Shown: positions 1 to 9,182, numbered from the stretch's first letter. The stretch is DNA of 64,000 bases from Bradyrhizobium lablabi (GCF_018131005.1 NZ_JAFCJK010000002.1:1-64000), one strand, 5' to 3'. Numbers and translations: made by a program. Notes: generated by a model from the letters alone, not told the origin.

Positions 1-120
1 GAGCCGGCCGAACTCGGCATATGGGCGGTTTTCCTGACACGCGCACAAATGCCCGCCCGCGTGCGAGCGTTCATCGATGCATTGCGGGGACGGCTGCTCG
101 CCGGCACAACTGCCGGGTAA
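1..120 (+). CDS. LysR-family transcriptional regulator, C-terminal fragment (5' end outside window)
   Basis: Frame 1 is open from the first base to a TAA at 118-120 (40 codons). The peptide ends with a segment containing ARVRAFIDALRGRL, which has the form of the last helix of the LysR effector-binding domain, where xxRVRAFIDFL is the usual ending. Only about the last 13 percent of a normal 300-residue regulator is present, so its target cannot be inferred. The assignment rests on this short C-terminal signature alone. Confidence 0.6.
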   Translation, partial: EPAELGIWAVFLTRAQMPARVRAFIDALRGRLLAGTTAG

Positions 121-137
121 CGTGGGGAGCGGACGGA

Positions 138-171
138 CCGGGCCGGAGCCGGGAACGCTGCACCGGCCCGG
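138..171. terminator. GC-rich hairpin downstream of the LysR fragment
   Basis: A perfect 9-bp inverted repeat (138-146 against 163-171, CCGGGCCGG/CCGGCCCGG) with a 16-nt loop begins 17 bp after the LysR stop and lies before the convergent gene ending at 208. No T tract follows on either strand, so it is at best a weak or factor-assisted terminator between converging genes. Confidence 0.3.
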
Positions 172-207
172 CAATGGCACGCGACCATCACCGAGCCGGC
201 CTCTGCG

Positions 208-501
208 TCATTGCTTGCTTGGTTCGAGCACCACGATCACGCCGGTCGGCTCGGGTTCGTGTGGTCTGAGACTCGTCAGTGTGGGATCACTCCACTCGGC
301 AAGGCTGACGATTTCACCGGTCTTACCCTCCATGTCGGGCGTCTGCGCAGGCTCGAGGACCTTCAGCCCGCTGGTATCGACGAAAAACGTATGCTCGCCA
401 AACACGCTATTCAATTGCGCGACCGCCGGGTGATCATCGGGAAGCACCTGTGCTTCCATCTGAGTCATGGTTCTCTTCACCTGTTCGGAATTTAGCTTCA
501 T
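208..501 (-). CDS. conserved hypothetical protein, 97 aa
   Basis: A small soluble acidic protein without signal peptide or membrane segment. The ATG at 501 follows a strong AAGGAG Shine-Dalgarno by six bases, which supports a real gene and this start. The sequence mentions no recognisable catalytic motif; the centre (SVFGEHTFFVDTSGL) and the end (TGVIVVLEPSK) read as a compact beta-rich fold. I recall such short proteins only as hypothetical in Bradyrhizobium. It converges on the LysR fragment. Function unknown. Confidence 0.72.
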   Translation of the reverse strand: MKLNSEQVKRTMTQMEAQVLPDDHPAVAQLNSVFGEHTFFVDTSGLKVLEPAQTPDMEGKTGEIVSLAEWSDPTLTSLRPHEPEPTGVIVVLEPSKQ

Positions 502-855
502 GAGCCGCTCCTTTTTCGTGTGTTCCGATTTTGGTGGTTCCCCGCCGCCTGTTTCCTCAGGGCATCTACTCTCGAACCGATCTTGGATGGAAACGTTCCG
601 CTTGCCGCATGCCGAATGGCTGCGGACAAGCGCTTATCGTTCGTATGCCAACAGTAGCGCGTTAGGGAACAGAGCGCCCGTGGATCCCAACCGACCGGAC
701 TATTTGGCACCCGGCCCGATTGTCGCGGTGGAAACATATGGGCGAACCTGGGCCTGGGGGTAGGATTTGCGCAAATTTTGCGTTAGTCACGGCGGTAGCC
801 TGCCTTCCGACCCGGTTCCCCTCCTCGGTCATTACGCGATTTCGGATATTTCGAC
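502..855. other. intergenic region without recognisable gene
   Basis: This 354-bp divergent spacer separates the minus-strand gene starting at 501 from the plus-strand gene starting at 856. The reading frames here have no ribosome site and no coherent protein character. It must hold promoters for both genes, but I see no convincing -35/-10 pair. Confidence 0.5.
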
Positions 856-1266
856 ATGAGACAGATCATCTTCGCGCTGGCGCTCCTGTATCCGGCTGCC
901 GCACTTGCCCAAGGGACGACGCCCCCAGCGGCCAATGCCGCCGAGACGCCGGCCGCCCCACAGTCGCCGACGGTCGGCGGCAAGCCGCTCGTCCAGGTCG
1001 GCAAGAAGCACGCCGCCAAGAAGGGCGAAAATACCGCCGCAGCCCCTAAGTCCCAATCGGTCGCGCAGCAGCTGCAGGCGTGCCAGGAAATCGACGACGC
1101 CACCAAAGAACGGCTGGACTGCTACGACACGATCTTCAAGCCGCAGCCGAAAGCGAAGGCGGCAGCCGCCAAGGGCGTCAACGATTGCCGCTTTATGAAG
1201 GAAGAGGACGAGCGGCTAACCTGCTACAACGGCTTTGCCGACAAGATCCCGAAGCTGCCGCGTTAA
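856..1266 (+). CDS. secreted protein with two Cys-pair motifs, 136 aa
   Basis: The first 19 residues form a clear Sec signal peptide ending at ALAQ, so the protein is probably periplasmic. A low-complexity Ala/Pro/Lys linker follows (about residues 20-70). The C-terminal half has two similar motifs, C-x12-C followed by YD and C-x11-C followed by YN, each around an RL-(D/T)-CY core. This resembles the CxxI..RLxCYD motif of VasI/TagO-like periplasmic proteins. No strong Shine-Dalgarno precedes the ATG. Neighbours give no functional clue, and the product could equally be a lineage-specific envelope protein. Confidence 0.7.
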   Translation: MRQIIFALALLYPAAALAQGTTPPAANAAETPAAPQSPTVGGKPLVQVGKKHAAKKGENTAAAPKSQSVAQQLQACQEIDDATKERLDCYDTIFKPQPKAKAAAAKGVNDCRFMKEEDERLTCYNGFADKIPKLPR

Positions 1267-1330
1267 CCGGATTGGCGTAGACGTGACGCCGTCCGAAGGC
1301 GCCGCGTCGAACGGGCGCCGGATTTCGCAA

Positions 1331-1867
1331 CTACCAGGTGCCGAAACCGAAGAGGCCGTAACGCTGCTGCTGCTGCTGGGCGACGCGGTACGGCTGGAAC
1401 AAGCCAGGCTGGGCAAAACGCATCGCCTGCAGCTGAGTCGGCGGATTGGCGCGCACTTTGGCCACCCTGCGCTTCTTCGGGGCCGGAGGCGTCATGGCCT
1501 GCGCCTGCTGCTCGAGTGGCTTGGCATCTGCCGCCGCTGCCGGCCGATTCTTCGCTTCCGCCGGAACGAATTGAGCGAAGGTGTCGCGCACTCGCGCCTT
1601 GGCCGACAGGTCCGGCGTGGTAGCAGCCGGTGGGGCCGCGGCGACCCCACTCGCCTGCTGCGATGGTACGGCGGGCAGGCTGGTGTCAAACACCACCCGC
1701 TCAGGCAATTTCTGGGTGGACTGGATGCGGACCGTGCTCTTGTCCACGGCAGGCGCCGACAGGCTGGCGTTGGTTGCAACCTCCGCCTGTGGCACTATAG
1801 CGTTAATCAAGAACAACAACGCGAGCAAAGCTCCGCCCACGAACAGGAAGTATCGCGCCACGGGCAT
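1331..1867 (-). CDS. membrane-anchored hypothetical protein, 178 aa
   Basis: I chose the ATG at 1867 because it puts a transmembrane segment (about residues 6-24, FLFVGGALLALLFLINAIV) directly at the N terminus; the upstream in-frame extension is Arg-rich and unlike the rest. The remainder is a Pro/Ala/Gln-rich periplasmic tail with a Gln run near residue 168, then YGLFGFGTW at the end. This looks like a single-pass envelope protein of a kind common as hypothetical in Bradyrhizobium. Function unknown. Confidence 0.66.
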   Translation of the reverse strand: MPVARYFLFVGGALLALLFLINAIVPQAEVATNASLSAPAVDKSTVRIQSTQKLPERVVFDTSLPAVPSQQASGVAAAPPAATTPDLSAKARVRDTFAQFVPAEAKNRPAAAADAKPLEQQAQAMTPPAPKKRRVAKVRANPPTQLQAMRFAQPGLFQPYRVAQQQQQRYGLFGFGTW

Positions 1868-2069
1868 TTTGAATGCTCCCCCCGCGCTTCGGCGCGGATT
1901 GTCTCGCCTGGAGCGCAACGACAGCGGGTCATCACGCACCGTCCCCGCGTGATCTCTCGGAAAACCGGAACCCACGCGCACTGATCACGCTGTAACGGGC
2001 GATCTATCAGTTAGTTCCGAGCGGGCCCCTAAGGTTCACCCAGCCAGGTCACTTTTTCGGAATGGAGGC

Positions 2070-2675
2070 CTAGATCCGGTTCGCGGTCACGACGGTACAT
2101 TTGGCCTTATTTGCGTTGACGTTTACGAACCCGATCAGCATGCCAGGATAGGTCTTCCGGCTCCTCATGCCGATCGTATCTGCGATCAAACGCTTGCGGT
2201 CAGTCAGGTGGCTGCCGTCGCTACGGACGAAGGCGCAAGCGATCTCGATATCCCTCACGGCAAAGTCGTTCGTGTTGCGCAGGGTGAGCGTGACCAGAGC
2301 CTTGGAACCGAGCCCGCCCCGTCGAAACGACTGCGAGGAAATCCAGAGCCCGTCGCGCGGCGATTTCTCTGACCTGACTTCCGGTGAGGCCTCCTGTGTA
2401 GCCGCGATGCCGACGGTTGCAGGCTCATCCGATGGCACAGCAACGGCCGCCGGTGCAGTCCCGACCGCAGGGCTTGGCTGCATGTCGGTTGCTGCACCTG
2501 GAGTTGGCGCGGACTGCGCCAGGAGAACGGTCTCGGCGGACGATGAGGCTGCAGTCTGGTCATCAGCGTCGCTTGGCTCAGGAAGCATAAGCCATGCCGC
2601 AATTCCGGCGATCGCGATCAGCGGCAGGACCAGACTTGCCGCAACACCTCGAAGCGACGTCATGCCGATCCGCAT
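2070..2675 (-). CDS. membrane-anchored hypothetical protein, 201 aa
   Basis: The start at 2675 places an N-terminal hydrophobic segment (about residues 9-32) at the front; the longer reading begins with basic out-of-character sequence. A disordered Ala/Thr/Pro region covers about residues 35-110. The C-terminal 90 residues look folded (LVTLTLRNTNDFAVRDIEIACAF style beta strands), as in periplasmic beta-sandwich proteins with a single anchor. It is separated from the similar-looking gene ending at 1331 by about 200 bp. No family recognised. Confidence 0.66.
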   Translation of the reverse strand: MRIGMTSLRGVAASLVLPLIAIAGIAAWLMLPEPSDADDQTAASSSAETVLLAQSAPTPGAATDMQPSPAVGTAPAAVAVPSDEPATVGIAATQEASPEVRSEKSPRDGLWISSQSFRRGGLGSKALVTLTLRNTNDFAVRDIEIACAFVRSDGSHLTDRKRLIADTIGMRSRKTYPGMLIGFVNVNANKAKCTVVTANRI

Positions 2676-2959
2676 TGCCGTGCCCTCATCCGGCGGCAGC
2701 GCCACCCGGCGCCGCACGCGAAAAAAGCCATACGGGCGTCGCACCGTACGGCTTCCAGGGACGGCCGCGCGGTACGGGCGCCACTCCATCACAATCACCA
2801 GCAGCGCGAATGGTTTCATTGTGCGACGGCAATATTGCGGCGGGTGCCGTGCAGGGATGGCGTTGCGTGCACTCGGCCGCTAGATTTGCGCGGTTTCAGC
2901 CATGCGCAAGCGCAAACCTAACAGCGCGATCGCAGCCAACAAGAACGAGCAAGGAGACC

Positions 2960-3346
2960 ATGATGCCAATCGTCACCTGGGATCACATCCACCTGCGCAG
3001 TCCCGATCCCGAGGCAACGGCGGCGTGGCTGCGTGACATTCTCGGCGGGGAGATCATCCGCGGCCCCGGTCGCATCGATGTGCAGCTTGGCGGCGCCAAG
3101 GTATTCATCGCCGAAGTCAAGCCGGGGGACGGCGTCAACCCATCTCCCGTGACGCCCTATCAAGGGCTCGATCATTTCGGGCTGACGGTGAAGAACATCG
3201 ACGCGGTTGCCGCAGAACTCAGGGCAAAGGGCGTCGGGTTCACAAAGGAACCGACCACCATCCGCCCTGGCGTCCGCATCTGCTTCATCCGCGGCCCGGA
3301 GGGGATTTCGATCGAACTGCTGGAGCGCGACCAGAAATACGCGTGA
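2960..3346 (+). CDS. VOC family (glyoxalase/bleomycin-resistance fold) protein
   Basis: The 128-residue product begins with two consecutive ATG codons at 2960 preceded by AAGGAG at 2951. It has the single vicinal-oxygen-chelate module typical of about 125 residues: an N-terminal strand with WDHIHLRS, a helix with ATAAWLRDILGG, the central LDHFGLTVKNID strand and an ending FIRGPEGISIELLE. The His and Glu of these strands are where the family binds its metal. Substrate is not predictable. It is convergent with the next gene, with only three bases between them. Confidence 0.85.
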   Translation: MMPIVTWDHIHLRSPDPEATAAWLRDILGGEIIRGPGRIDVQLGGAKVFIAEVKPGDGVNPSPVTPYQGLDHFGLTVKNIDAVAAELRAKGVGFTKEPTTIRPGVRICFIRGPEGISIELLERDQKYA

Positions 3347-3349
3347 GCG

Positions 3350-3790
3350 CTACGTCATGCTGCCTGGCATAAAGCAGCGGATCGAAATCCCCATATAGCC
3401 GCGGACCGGCCACACCATCGCGCGACCGGCGCGGTTGGGTTCGGTGATCACGGCTTCATCTGGGACATCGATCCACTCGCCGTCGAGGCGCACGCGGTAG
3501 TGTCCGTCCTTGGATTCCCAGTCGACGTCGCTGACCGCAGTGCCATCGGCGTCCGAACAGCACGGCCCCTTCCCGCTCCGCAGACTGTCAAACCATTGCT
3601 TGAGCGGAGAATTGGCATAGCGGCCGTCGGGATCGCGTGCCTTCGCGAATTCGACAGCCGCCATCAACAGCAGCAGGGCGACGGCAAGCCTCAGTGAGGT
3701 CGCCGCGAGGCCATCACGAAGGCGGGTCGAAGTTCCATACTCACTGCATCGGCGCGCCAAAGGGCGGCCAGGCTCAGTCCAGTCTGTCAT
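3350..3790 (-). CDS. hypothetical protein with N-terminal hydrophobic segment and CC motif
   Basis: I prefer the ATG at 3790, preceded by GGAG nine bases upstream, to a GTG 18 bp further out. The 146-residue product has a late hydrophobic stretch (about residues 33-50) after a basic leader, then a conserved-looking domain with LKQWFDSLRSGKGPCCSDA, a central beta region (GHYRVRLDGEWIDVP) and a C-terminal Cys (SIRCFMPG). The vicinal Cys pair plus the late Cys suggest an exported protein with disulfides or metal. I recall homologues only as hypothetical in Bradyrhizobium and relatives. Confidence 0.72.
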   Translation of the reverse strand: MTDWTEPGRPLARRCSEYGTSTRLRDGLAATSLRLAVALLLLMAAVEFAKARDPDGRYANSPLKQWFDSLRSGKGPCCSDADGTAVSDVDWESKDGHYRVRLDGEWIDVPDEAVITEPNRAGRAMVWPVRGYMGISIRCFMPGSMT

Positions 3791-4025
3791 ATGTTTCTGC
3801 TCCAGCACTTACCGGCCAGTGCAAACAGACCTATGCATTTCACGGGCCAGTTTAAGTCCCGAGCGCATTCCAACGTCATCACATCGTAACACGGATTGAC
3901 AGGAACCGAGGATCCGCGCCACCGAGGCGTCCGGAAGTTAACTTGCCGCGTTGCGCGAGTGTGCGCGCTTTGGCATAAAAAACCCGCCAGCCTCCGTGGG
4001 CGCGGCGGCCGGTGATCGGGGCACC

Positions 4026-4376
4026 ATGAAGAACGGACTGTATTCGATTCACGTGACCTTGCTCGATGGGCGTGTTGGCAAGGGCAGCGGCGTGATTCTG
4101 TTCCGCGACGGCCAAATTCTCGGCGGGGACGCTTATCTTTTCTATACGGGCAGCTACACGGTAAAGGGCGACACCTTCAAGGGCGAGGTGCTCGTGCAAC
4201 GCCACACCACGCCGCGCGACACCGAAAACCCGTTGTTCGGCGGGCCCGCCCCCGTGGGTATCGGCGTCTCCGGCACCTTCACCGACACGCGCGGCACCAT
4301 GAGCGGAACAGCACTGATTGGAAAGCACAGCCAAATCTTCGGCGCGACGCTGCACAAGCTCGCGGATGTCAATTAA
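4026..4376 (+). CDS. GrlR-like small protein, 116 aa
   Basis: The start at 4026 (MKNGLYSIHV) fits the compact domain; the upstream frame is Arg/Pro-rich. The sequence follows the T3SS negative regulator GrlR family pattern: NGLYSIHVTL, GVGKGSGVILFRDG, then GGDAYLFYTGSY and a run of short beta strands up to the C terminus. GrlR itself is a lipocalin-like beta barrel that binds GrlA in enteropathogenic E. coli. No type III secretion gene is near, so here it is more likely a small ligand- or protein-binding barrel. Family membership is inferred from pattern, not from alignment. Confidence 0.7.
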   Translation: MKNGLYSIHVTLLDGRVGKGSGVILFRDGQILGGDAYLFYTGSYTVKGDTFKGEVLVQRHTTPRDTENPLFGGPAPVGIGVSGTFTDTRGTMSGTALIGKHSQIFGATLHKLADVN

Positions 4377-4435
4377 GCGCTTGCGCTATCAGCCGCCCAG
4401 GGCGGCTCTTGCAACCAACCTTGGTGGTTCCGCGC

Positions 4436-7117
4436 CTACTCCGCCGCCTGCTCGAGTGGCGCAACGCGCGGCAGAATGATCTGAATGCGCGTGCCGTTGC
4501 CCGGTGCGGAATCGAGATCGAGCCTGCCGCCAAGACGTGTAGTAACGATACTGTAGACGATGTGCAGGCCGAGTCCGGTGCCGCCCTGGTCGCGCCGCGT
4601 CGTGAAGAACGGATCGAAGGCACGGCGGCGCACGTCGAGGCTCATGCCGCAGCCATTGTCGGCGAAGACGATTTCGACGTTGTCCTTGCCCGATGCGCGA
4701 ACCTGGATGTCGACTTCGCCGGCCCTTCCATCCGGGAAGGCGTGCGCGACCGAATTGAGGAACAGGTTGGTCAGCACCTGGCCGTAGGGTCCCGGATAGG
4801 AGTTCATGATCAGATTCGGCTGGCAATCGACATTGAGCGTCAGATTGTGCTTGCGCAGGCCAGGCCGCAGACTCATCACCACCTGCTCGGTCAGGTCGCC
4901 GAGATCGAAGGTGCGCTGGTCTGAATAGTTGCGGTCGGCGGCGACCTGCTTGAACGACTGGATCAATTCGGCGGCGCGATTGAGATTGGCGACGAGTTGC
5001 GACGACGCGCTGCGCGTGGTGTCGAGGAACTCGTTCAGGCTGGAACGACGCAGTTCGCCACGCTCGACTTGGGCCGCAAAATTCCCGGTTTTGCGTTCGA
5101 GCGCAGACGCCACCGTCAGGCTGATGCCGACCGGGTTGTTGACCTCATGAGCAACGCCCGCCACCAGCCGCCCGAGCGCAGCCAGCTTTTCCGCCTCGAT
5201 CAGCGAGTTCTGGGTTTCGCGCAGATTGCGCAGCGCGGCTTCGGCGGAATCCTTTGCCTTCCGCATCTCCTGCTCGGAGCGCTTCCGTTCGCCGATGTCG
5301 AGCGCCACCGTAACGATATTCTCGATCTCGCCTTGCGCGCCGAGGATCGGCAGCTTGTTGACCAACCACTGCCGCATGTTGCCAGCGGAATCCTTGTACT
5401 CCTCCTCGTAGAAACCGAGCTCGCGGCGGGCCGAGAGCACGCGCTTGTCGTTCTCGTCGGTCTTCGCCGCGCCGTAGCGTGACATCAACTCGGCGGTAGT
5501 CTGGCCGATCGCGTCCCGCGGCTCGATACCGAAAATGCCGGCCATGTAGCGGTTCATCAGCACGTAACGCAGGTCACGGTCCTTGACGTTAATGACCGCC
5601 GGAACGGTGTCGATCACCATTTGCAGGAGGCGCCTGCCCTCGGCGATCGCATCTTCCGCGCGCCGCTCATCGGTGATGTCGCGCACGGTGCCCTCATAGC
5701 GGACCACCTCGCCCTGCTCGTTGCGCACGACGGTGGCCGAGTCCGAGAGCCACAGCACGGTGCCGTCGCGCGAGCGCACCTGGTATTCGTATTCGCGCAC
5801 CATGCCGTCGCGCTGCATCCGCGCCTGGTACTCGACGCGCGCTGCCCGATCGACATAGACGGTGGAGGCGATATCGCCGATGCCGTTGATCAGGTCCTGC
5901 GGCGTGGCGTAGCCCATCATCCGCGCCAGCGCCGGGTTGGCGTTAAGCAGCGCGCCGCCCGGCGTGGTCACGTAGATGCCGTCGACCGACGCCTCGAACA
6001 GTTTGCGATAGCTCTCTTCGGCCAGCCGCTGCTCGGCGAGCGCGCGCACGGCAGCTTCGCGCGCGGTGTCCGCGTCGACCAGAGTCTGGCGAAATACCTC
6101 GGCCGCGCGGGCGATGTCGCCGATCTCGTTATCGAGATTGGTCTCCGGGATGAAGGCGCTCTTTTCGCCGCCCGCAACCCTGCGGATCGCGCCCGCAATC
6201 TTGGCGAGCGGGCGCACGGTACGACGGACCACGAGCAGCGCGGCGAACAGGCCGATCAGCACCCCGGCCGAGCCGAGCACGATGCTTTGCCATTTCGCCT
6301 CCGTCAGCGTGCGCGCGAAATCGCGCGACAGCACGTGTCCGCGCCGCGTGCTGAGCTCGCGCAGGAGCTCGGTGACGCGCTGGATCAGCCGGCCCTCCGC
6401 CCCCAGCACCTCCTTGTCGATGTCGGCGATCTGGCCCTCCCGAACCGAGACCGCGATGATCGCTTCGGCATAATCGTTGACGGCCGCCCGCAGCGCCGGA
6501 TCGGCGATGGTCAGCGCGCGCATGTTCTGCGCCGCCTGATCGGCCGCGGAGGTATTATGCGCGAGCAGCGCGGTTGCGATGCGGCTCTGGGTTTCTGACA
6601 GCGTTGCCGCAACTTCCCGATCCGCGCTCGCGGCGACCGCCTTGTCGAAGGTCTCGCGGAGCGGCGGCAACCCGGCGAGCAGCTCGGCGCGGCGGCTCAA
6701 GAGTGTCGAGATGCGTTCGATGCCGCCGCGATAGGTCGCAAGCCGCTGGGTTACACCGTCGATCATGTCCTGCTGCTCGGGCGCCAGCTCGATTCGGGTC
6801 TTCCCGAGTACCTCGCTCAGCGAGCGGGCGGCCTCCGCGACCTGGATCGACTGGCTGCCCGGTTCGGTGACGAAGTCGCGCGCCGCCAGCCGCAGCTCGT
6901 TCATGCGCCGGTCGATGTCCTCGGCGATGTCGCTGACGCTTTGCAGCCGCTGCAACTCGGCAAAAGTGGTGTCGATATGACGGATCGCGACCACGCTCGC
7001 CGTGGACGTGATGATGATCACGGCGAGCACCAGCATGAAGCTGCCGAACGTGAGCTGGCCGATCGTCAGGGAAAATGCGCGCGGCGGCTGCGAATTTTGC
7101 GGCAATTCAGCGGTCAT
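4436..7117 (-). CDS. membrane PAS/PAS sensor histidine kinase, 893 aa
   Basis: This is a hybrid-free sensor kinase of a two-component system. Visible order: TM1 (about 21-45), a long helical periplasmic sensor (46-275), TM2 (278-297), HAMP (298-350), PAS1 with PAC end (370-485), PAS2 (495-612), a short coiled coil, then the HisKA helix with phosphoacceptor His657 in GVAHEVNNP. The ATPase domain has an N box near Asn788, DNGCGM at 820-825 and GGTGLGL at 845-851, all intact. No response regulator lies beside it, so it is an orphan kinase whose partner must be elsewhere. The ligand is unknown; PAS domains suggest redox or small-molecule sensing. Confidence 0.93.
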   Translation of the reverse strand: MTAELPQNSQPPRAFSLTIGQLTFGSFMLVLAVIIITSTASVVAIRHIDTTFAELQRLQSVSDIAEDIDRRMNELRLAARDFVTEPGSQSIQVAEAARSLSEVLGKTRIELAPEQQDMIDGVTQRLATYRGGIERISTLLSRRAELLAGLPPLRETFDKAVAASADREVAATLSETQSRIATALLAHNTSAADQAAQNMRALTIADPALRAAVNDYAEAIIAVSVREGQIADIDKEVLGAEGRLIQRVTELLRELSTRRGHVLSRDFARTLTEAKWQSIVLGSAGVLIGLFAALLVVRRTVRPLAKIAGAIRRVAGGEKSAFIPETNLDNEIGDIARAAEVFRQTLVDADTAREAAVRALAEQRLAEESYRKLFEASVDGIYVTTPGGALLNANPALARMMGYATPQDLINGIGDIASTVYVDRAARVEYQARMQRDGMVREYEYQVRSRDGTVLWLSDSATVVRNEQGEVVRYEGTVRDITDERRAEDAIAEGRRLLQMVIDTVPAVINVKDRDLRYVLMNRYMAGIFGIEPRDAIGQTTAELMSRYGAAKTDENDKRVLSARRELGFYEEEYKDSAGNMRQWLVNKLPILGAQGEIENIVTVALDIGERKRSEQEMRKAKDSAEAALRNLRETQNSLIEAEKLAALGRLVAGVAHEVNNPVGISLTVASALERKTGNFAAQVERGELRRSSLNEFLDTTRSASSQLVANLNRAAELIQSFKQVAADRNYSDQRTFDLGDLTEQVVMSLRPGLRKHNLTLNVDCQPNLIMNSYPGPYGQVLTNLFLNSVAHAFPDGRAGEVDIQVRASGKDNVEIVFADNGCGMSLDVRRRAFDPFFTTRRDQGGTGLGLHIVYSIVTTRLGGRLDLDSAPGNGTRIQIILPRVAPLEQAAE

Positions 7118-7293
7118 ATCACCAAGCCGGGTCTAATCGACCGCAATATACGACGTAATTCGGGCTGGGGGGAACATGCCCGCAGTTATGGCTAAGGCGC
7201 GACGCCCGGCCAAGAGTGATGGGGTCACGCTGATGACGGCGGCTGGCGCCCGTCGGACACCGGCGCAAGATCGGGGCCGGCGCGCACAGGATG

Positions 7294-8202
7294 TCAGGCG
7301 GTAGCTATCCTCCGCGCCGGGATCGTCATCGCGGCAACGCCGATGACGACGCAGGCGAGCCCAATCCATGCCGTCGGACTGAGCCGTTCGCCCAGAAGGA
7401 GCACACTGAGCGCGACGCCGATCGGAACGCGTAAATAAGCCTGTGCCGTGGTGCCGACCGAGCCGAGGGTCTGGATCAAGCGAAAATAGATCACGAAGGC
7501 GAGCGCGGTCGAGACCACGGCAAGGGTCACGAGCGCCAACAGCGAGTTTGTCGAAGCTGACATGGTCCAAGGACGCTCAAGGGCAAGGCTCACCGGAATG
7601 AGGATCGCAGCGCCGGCAATCAGCGAGCCTGCCGCCGGCGCCATCGGATCAAGTTCCTTGAAGCCGCGGCCGAAGATCGCCGCACAGGCGTAACAGATCG
7701 TCGCCGCCACGATCGCGATTTCGGCAACGATGCCGGTGCCGACATCGCGGAACGCATCGACGCCGACGATCAGGCAGATTCCGGCCATGCCGGCGACCAC
7801 GCCGAACAGCTTTCGTGGCGTCGCGGCCTCATGGTGGGTAATCACGGCCGTGAACAGGAACGTGAAGATCGGCGATGCCGAATTGAGGATCGTGGTCAGG
7901 CCGGCATCGACCATGCGCTCGCCCCAGGCTATCAGGGTCCAGGGGATCACGCTGTTAAGGCAGGCCTGGAACGTGAAGCGACGCCAGGTCATCTGATCGG
8001 TCGGCATTCTCACGCCGCGGGCCCTCATGATCGCGAGCAATAGCAGGCCTGCGATCGCGGTCCGCGCGGCGATCAGCGTGACCGGCGGAATGGTCGCAAC
8101 GCCGAGCTTGATGAGGATGTAGGAACCGCCCCAGAGGGTCGCGAGCGCAAGCAGCAGCGCGAGATCGAGGGCCGTATTCGGGTGTCGCGAGGTGCTGTCC
8201 AT
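7294..8202 (-). CDS. DMT superfamily (EamA) transporter
   Basis: The 302-residue protein has ten hydrophobic segments arranged as two EamA repeats (about residues 12-140 and 155-290), the standard RhaT/EamA architecture for inner-membrane drug/metabolite exporters. The first repeat begins LALLLALATLWGGSYILIKLG and the second contains AIVAATICYACAAIFGRGF. The substrate cannot be predicted. It is transcribed alone: 176 bp separate it from the downstream kinase and 176 bp from the NUDIX gene. Confidence 0.9.
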   Translation of the reverse strand: MDSTSRHPNTALDLALLLALATLWGGSYILIKLGVATIPPVTLIAARTAIAGLLLLAIMRARGVRMPTDQMTWRRFTFQACLNSVIPWTLIAWGERMVDAGLTTILNSASPIFTFLFTAVITHHEAATPRKLFGVVAGMAGICLIVGVDAFRDVGTGIVAEIAIVAATICYACAAIFGRGFKELDPMAPAAGSLIAGAAILIPVSLALERPWTMSASTNSLLALVTLAVVSTALAFVIYFRLIQTLGSVGTTAQAYLRVPIGVALSVLLLGERLSPTAWIGLACVVIGVAAMTIPARRIATA

Positions 8203-8378
8203 GCCGGCGGTTCCGTCTCGATGGTTGGACGGAAACTACATCGTGCGAGGTCGTAATACTTCGCTGCACGTCGAAGCATGTATGATCGCCATGGTCGGAC
8301 CTTGTCCCGCCCTGCGCGACCTTTTGCGAAGACGTGGATGCCCTGGGCCTGACGATGAAAATGAGCCGCGCAGGAACA

Positions 8379-9179
8379 CTAGCCCAGCGCGCCGACGTCG
8401 AACACCTCACCGTCATAGCCGGCTTCCTTGGGAATCCGGAGCTGGCGGCCAGCGGGGGTCTTCGTCATCACGGGCATGACAGTGACGATCGGCTTGTCCT
8501 TGCTGTCGGCGAGCGCCGCCATGACACTCGCCTGCTTGCCGAGCTTGATCAAGTTACGCGTGGTGGGAAACGGCAGCTTGAACCGGCCGGTCTCGCCGCC
8601 CTCCAGCGCCTCACGCGGCGATACCCAGATCGAGTCGGTAGACTCCTTGCCGTCATGGCCGCCGAGTTGCTCGGGCGGCGCGGCCGCAAGAAAGAACCAG
8701 GTATCAAAGCGTTTCGGCATGCCCTCCGGCGTGATCCAGTGCGCATAGGGCATGAGCTCGTCGAGCGCGAGCAGCATGCCGTTGTCACTCAAGACCCTCA
8801 GGAAGCTGATCTTGCCTTCGTTCAGGTCGGCGCGATGCGCGACCGCGATTTCGGTTGCGAGTTTGGCATCGATCAACTCCTTCGCGCCTCTTCGCCGTGC
8901 CAGCAGAATTCCGCTTTCCTCGAAGGTCTCGCGGATCGCCGCAATCCGAAAGCCGAGCGCGTTGGCATCGAGCCCCTCGCCGCCCGAATACAGCGCGGGA
9001 TTGGCTGCGATCTCCATGTCATTCTCGTCGAAGCTGCCGCCCGGAAACACCAGCGCGCCGGAATTGAACTCGATCTGGTGATGGCGGACCATCATAAAGA
9101 CTTCGATCTCGTCGCGGCTCTTGCTGTCGCGCAGGATCAGGACGGTCGAGGCCAAACGCGGGGCGACAATGTCAGGCAT
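8379..9179 (-). CDS. NUDIX hydrolase, 266 aa
   Basis: The product hydrolyses an X-linked nucleoside diphosphate or a CoA diphosphate. The Nudix box is recognisable: GALVFPGGSFDEND gives the leading Gly region, and after an insertion of about 25 residues comes RETFEESGILLARR with the REx2EE metal ligands. The insertion and the length (short enzymes are about 150 aa) match the long NUDT19-like/CoA-pyrophosphatase branch. Its stop-to-start distance to the preceding DapA-like gene is only three bases, so the two are co-transcribed. Next to a CoA-thioester gene set, a CoA-diphosphatase role is attractive but inferred. Confidence 0.88.
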   Translation of the reverse strand: MPDIVAPRLASTVLILRDSKSRDEIEVFMMVRHHQIEFNSGALVFPGGSFDENDMEIAANPALYSGGEGLDANALGFRIAAIRETFEESGILLARRRGAKELIDAKLATEIAVAHRADLNEGKISFLRVLSDNGMLLALDELMPYAHWITPEGMPKRFDTWFFLAAAPPEQLGGHDGKESTDSIWVSPREALEGGETGRFKLPFPTTRNLIKLGKQASVMAALADSKDKPIVTVMPVMTKTPAGRQLRIPKEAGYDGEVFDVGALG

Positions 9180-9182
9180 GAG

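Noticed and set aside
4026..4376. Type III secretion locus suggested by the GrlR-like protein
   Set aside because: No secretion, chaperone or effector gene is nearby, and GrlR-like barrels occur widely without T3SS.
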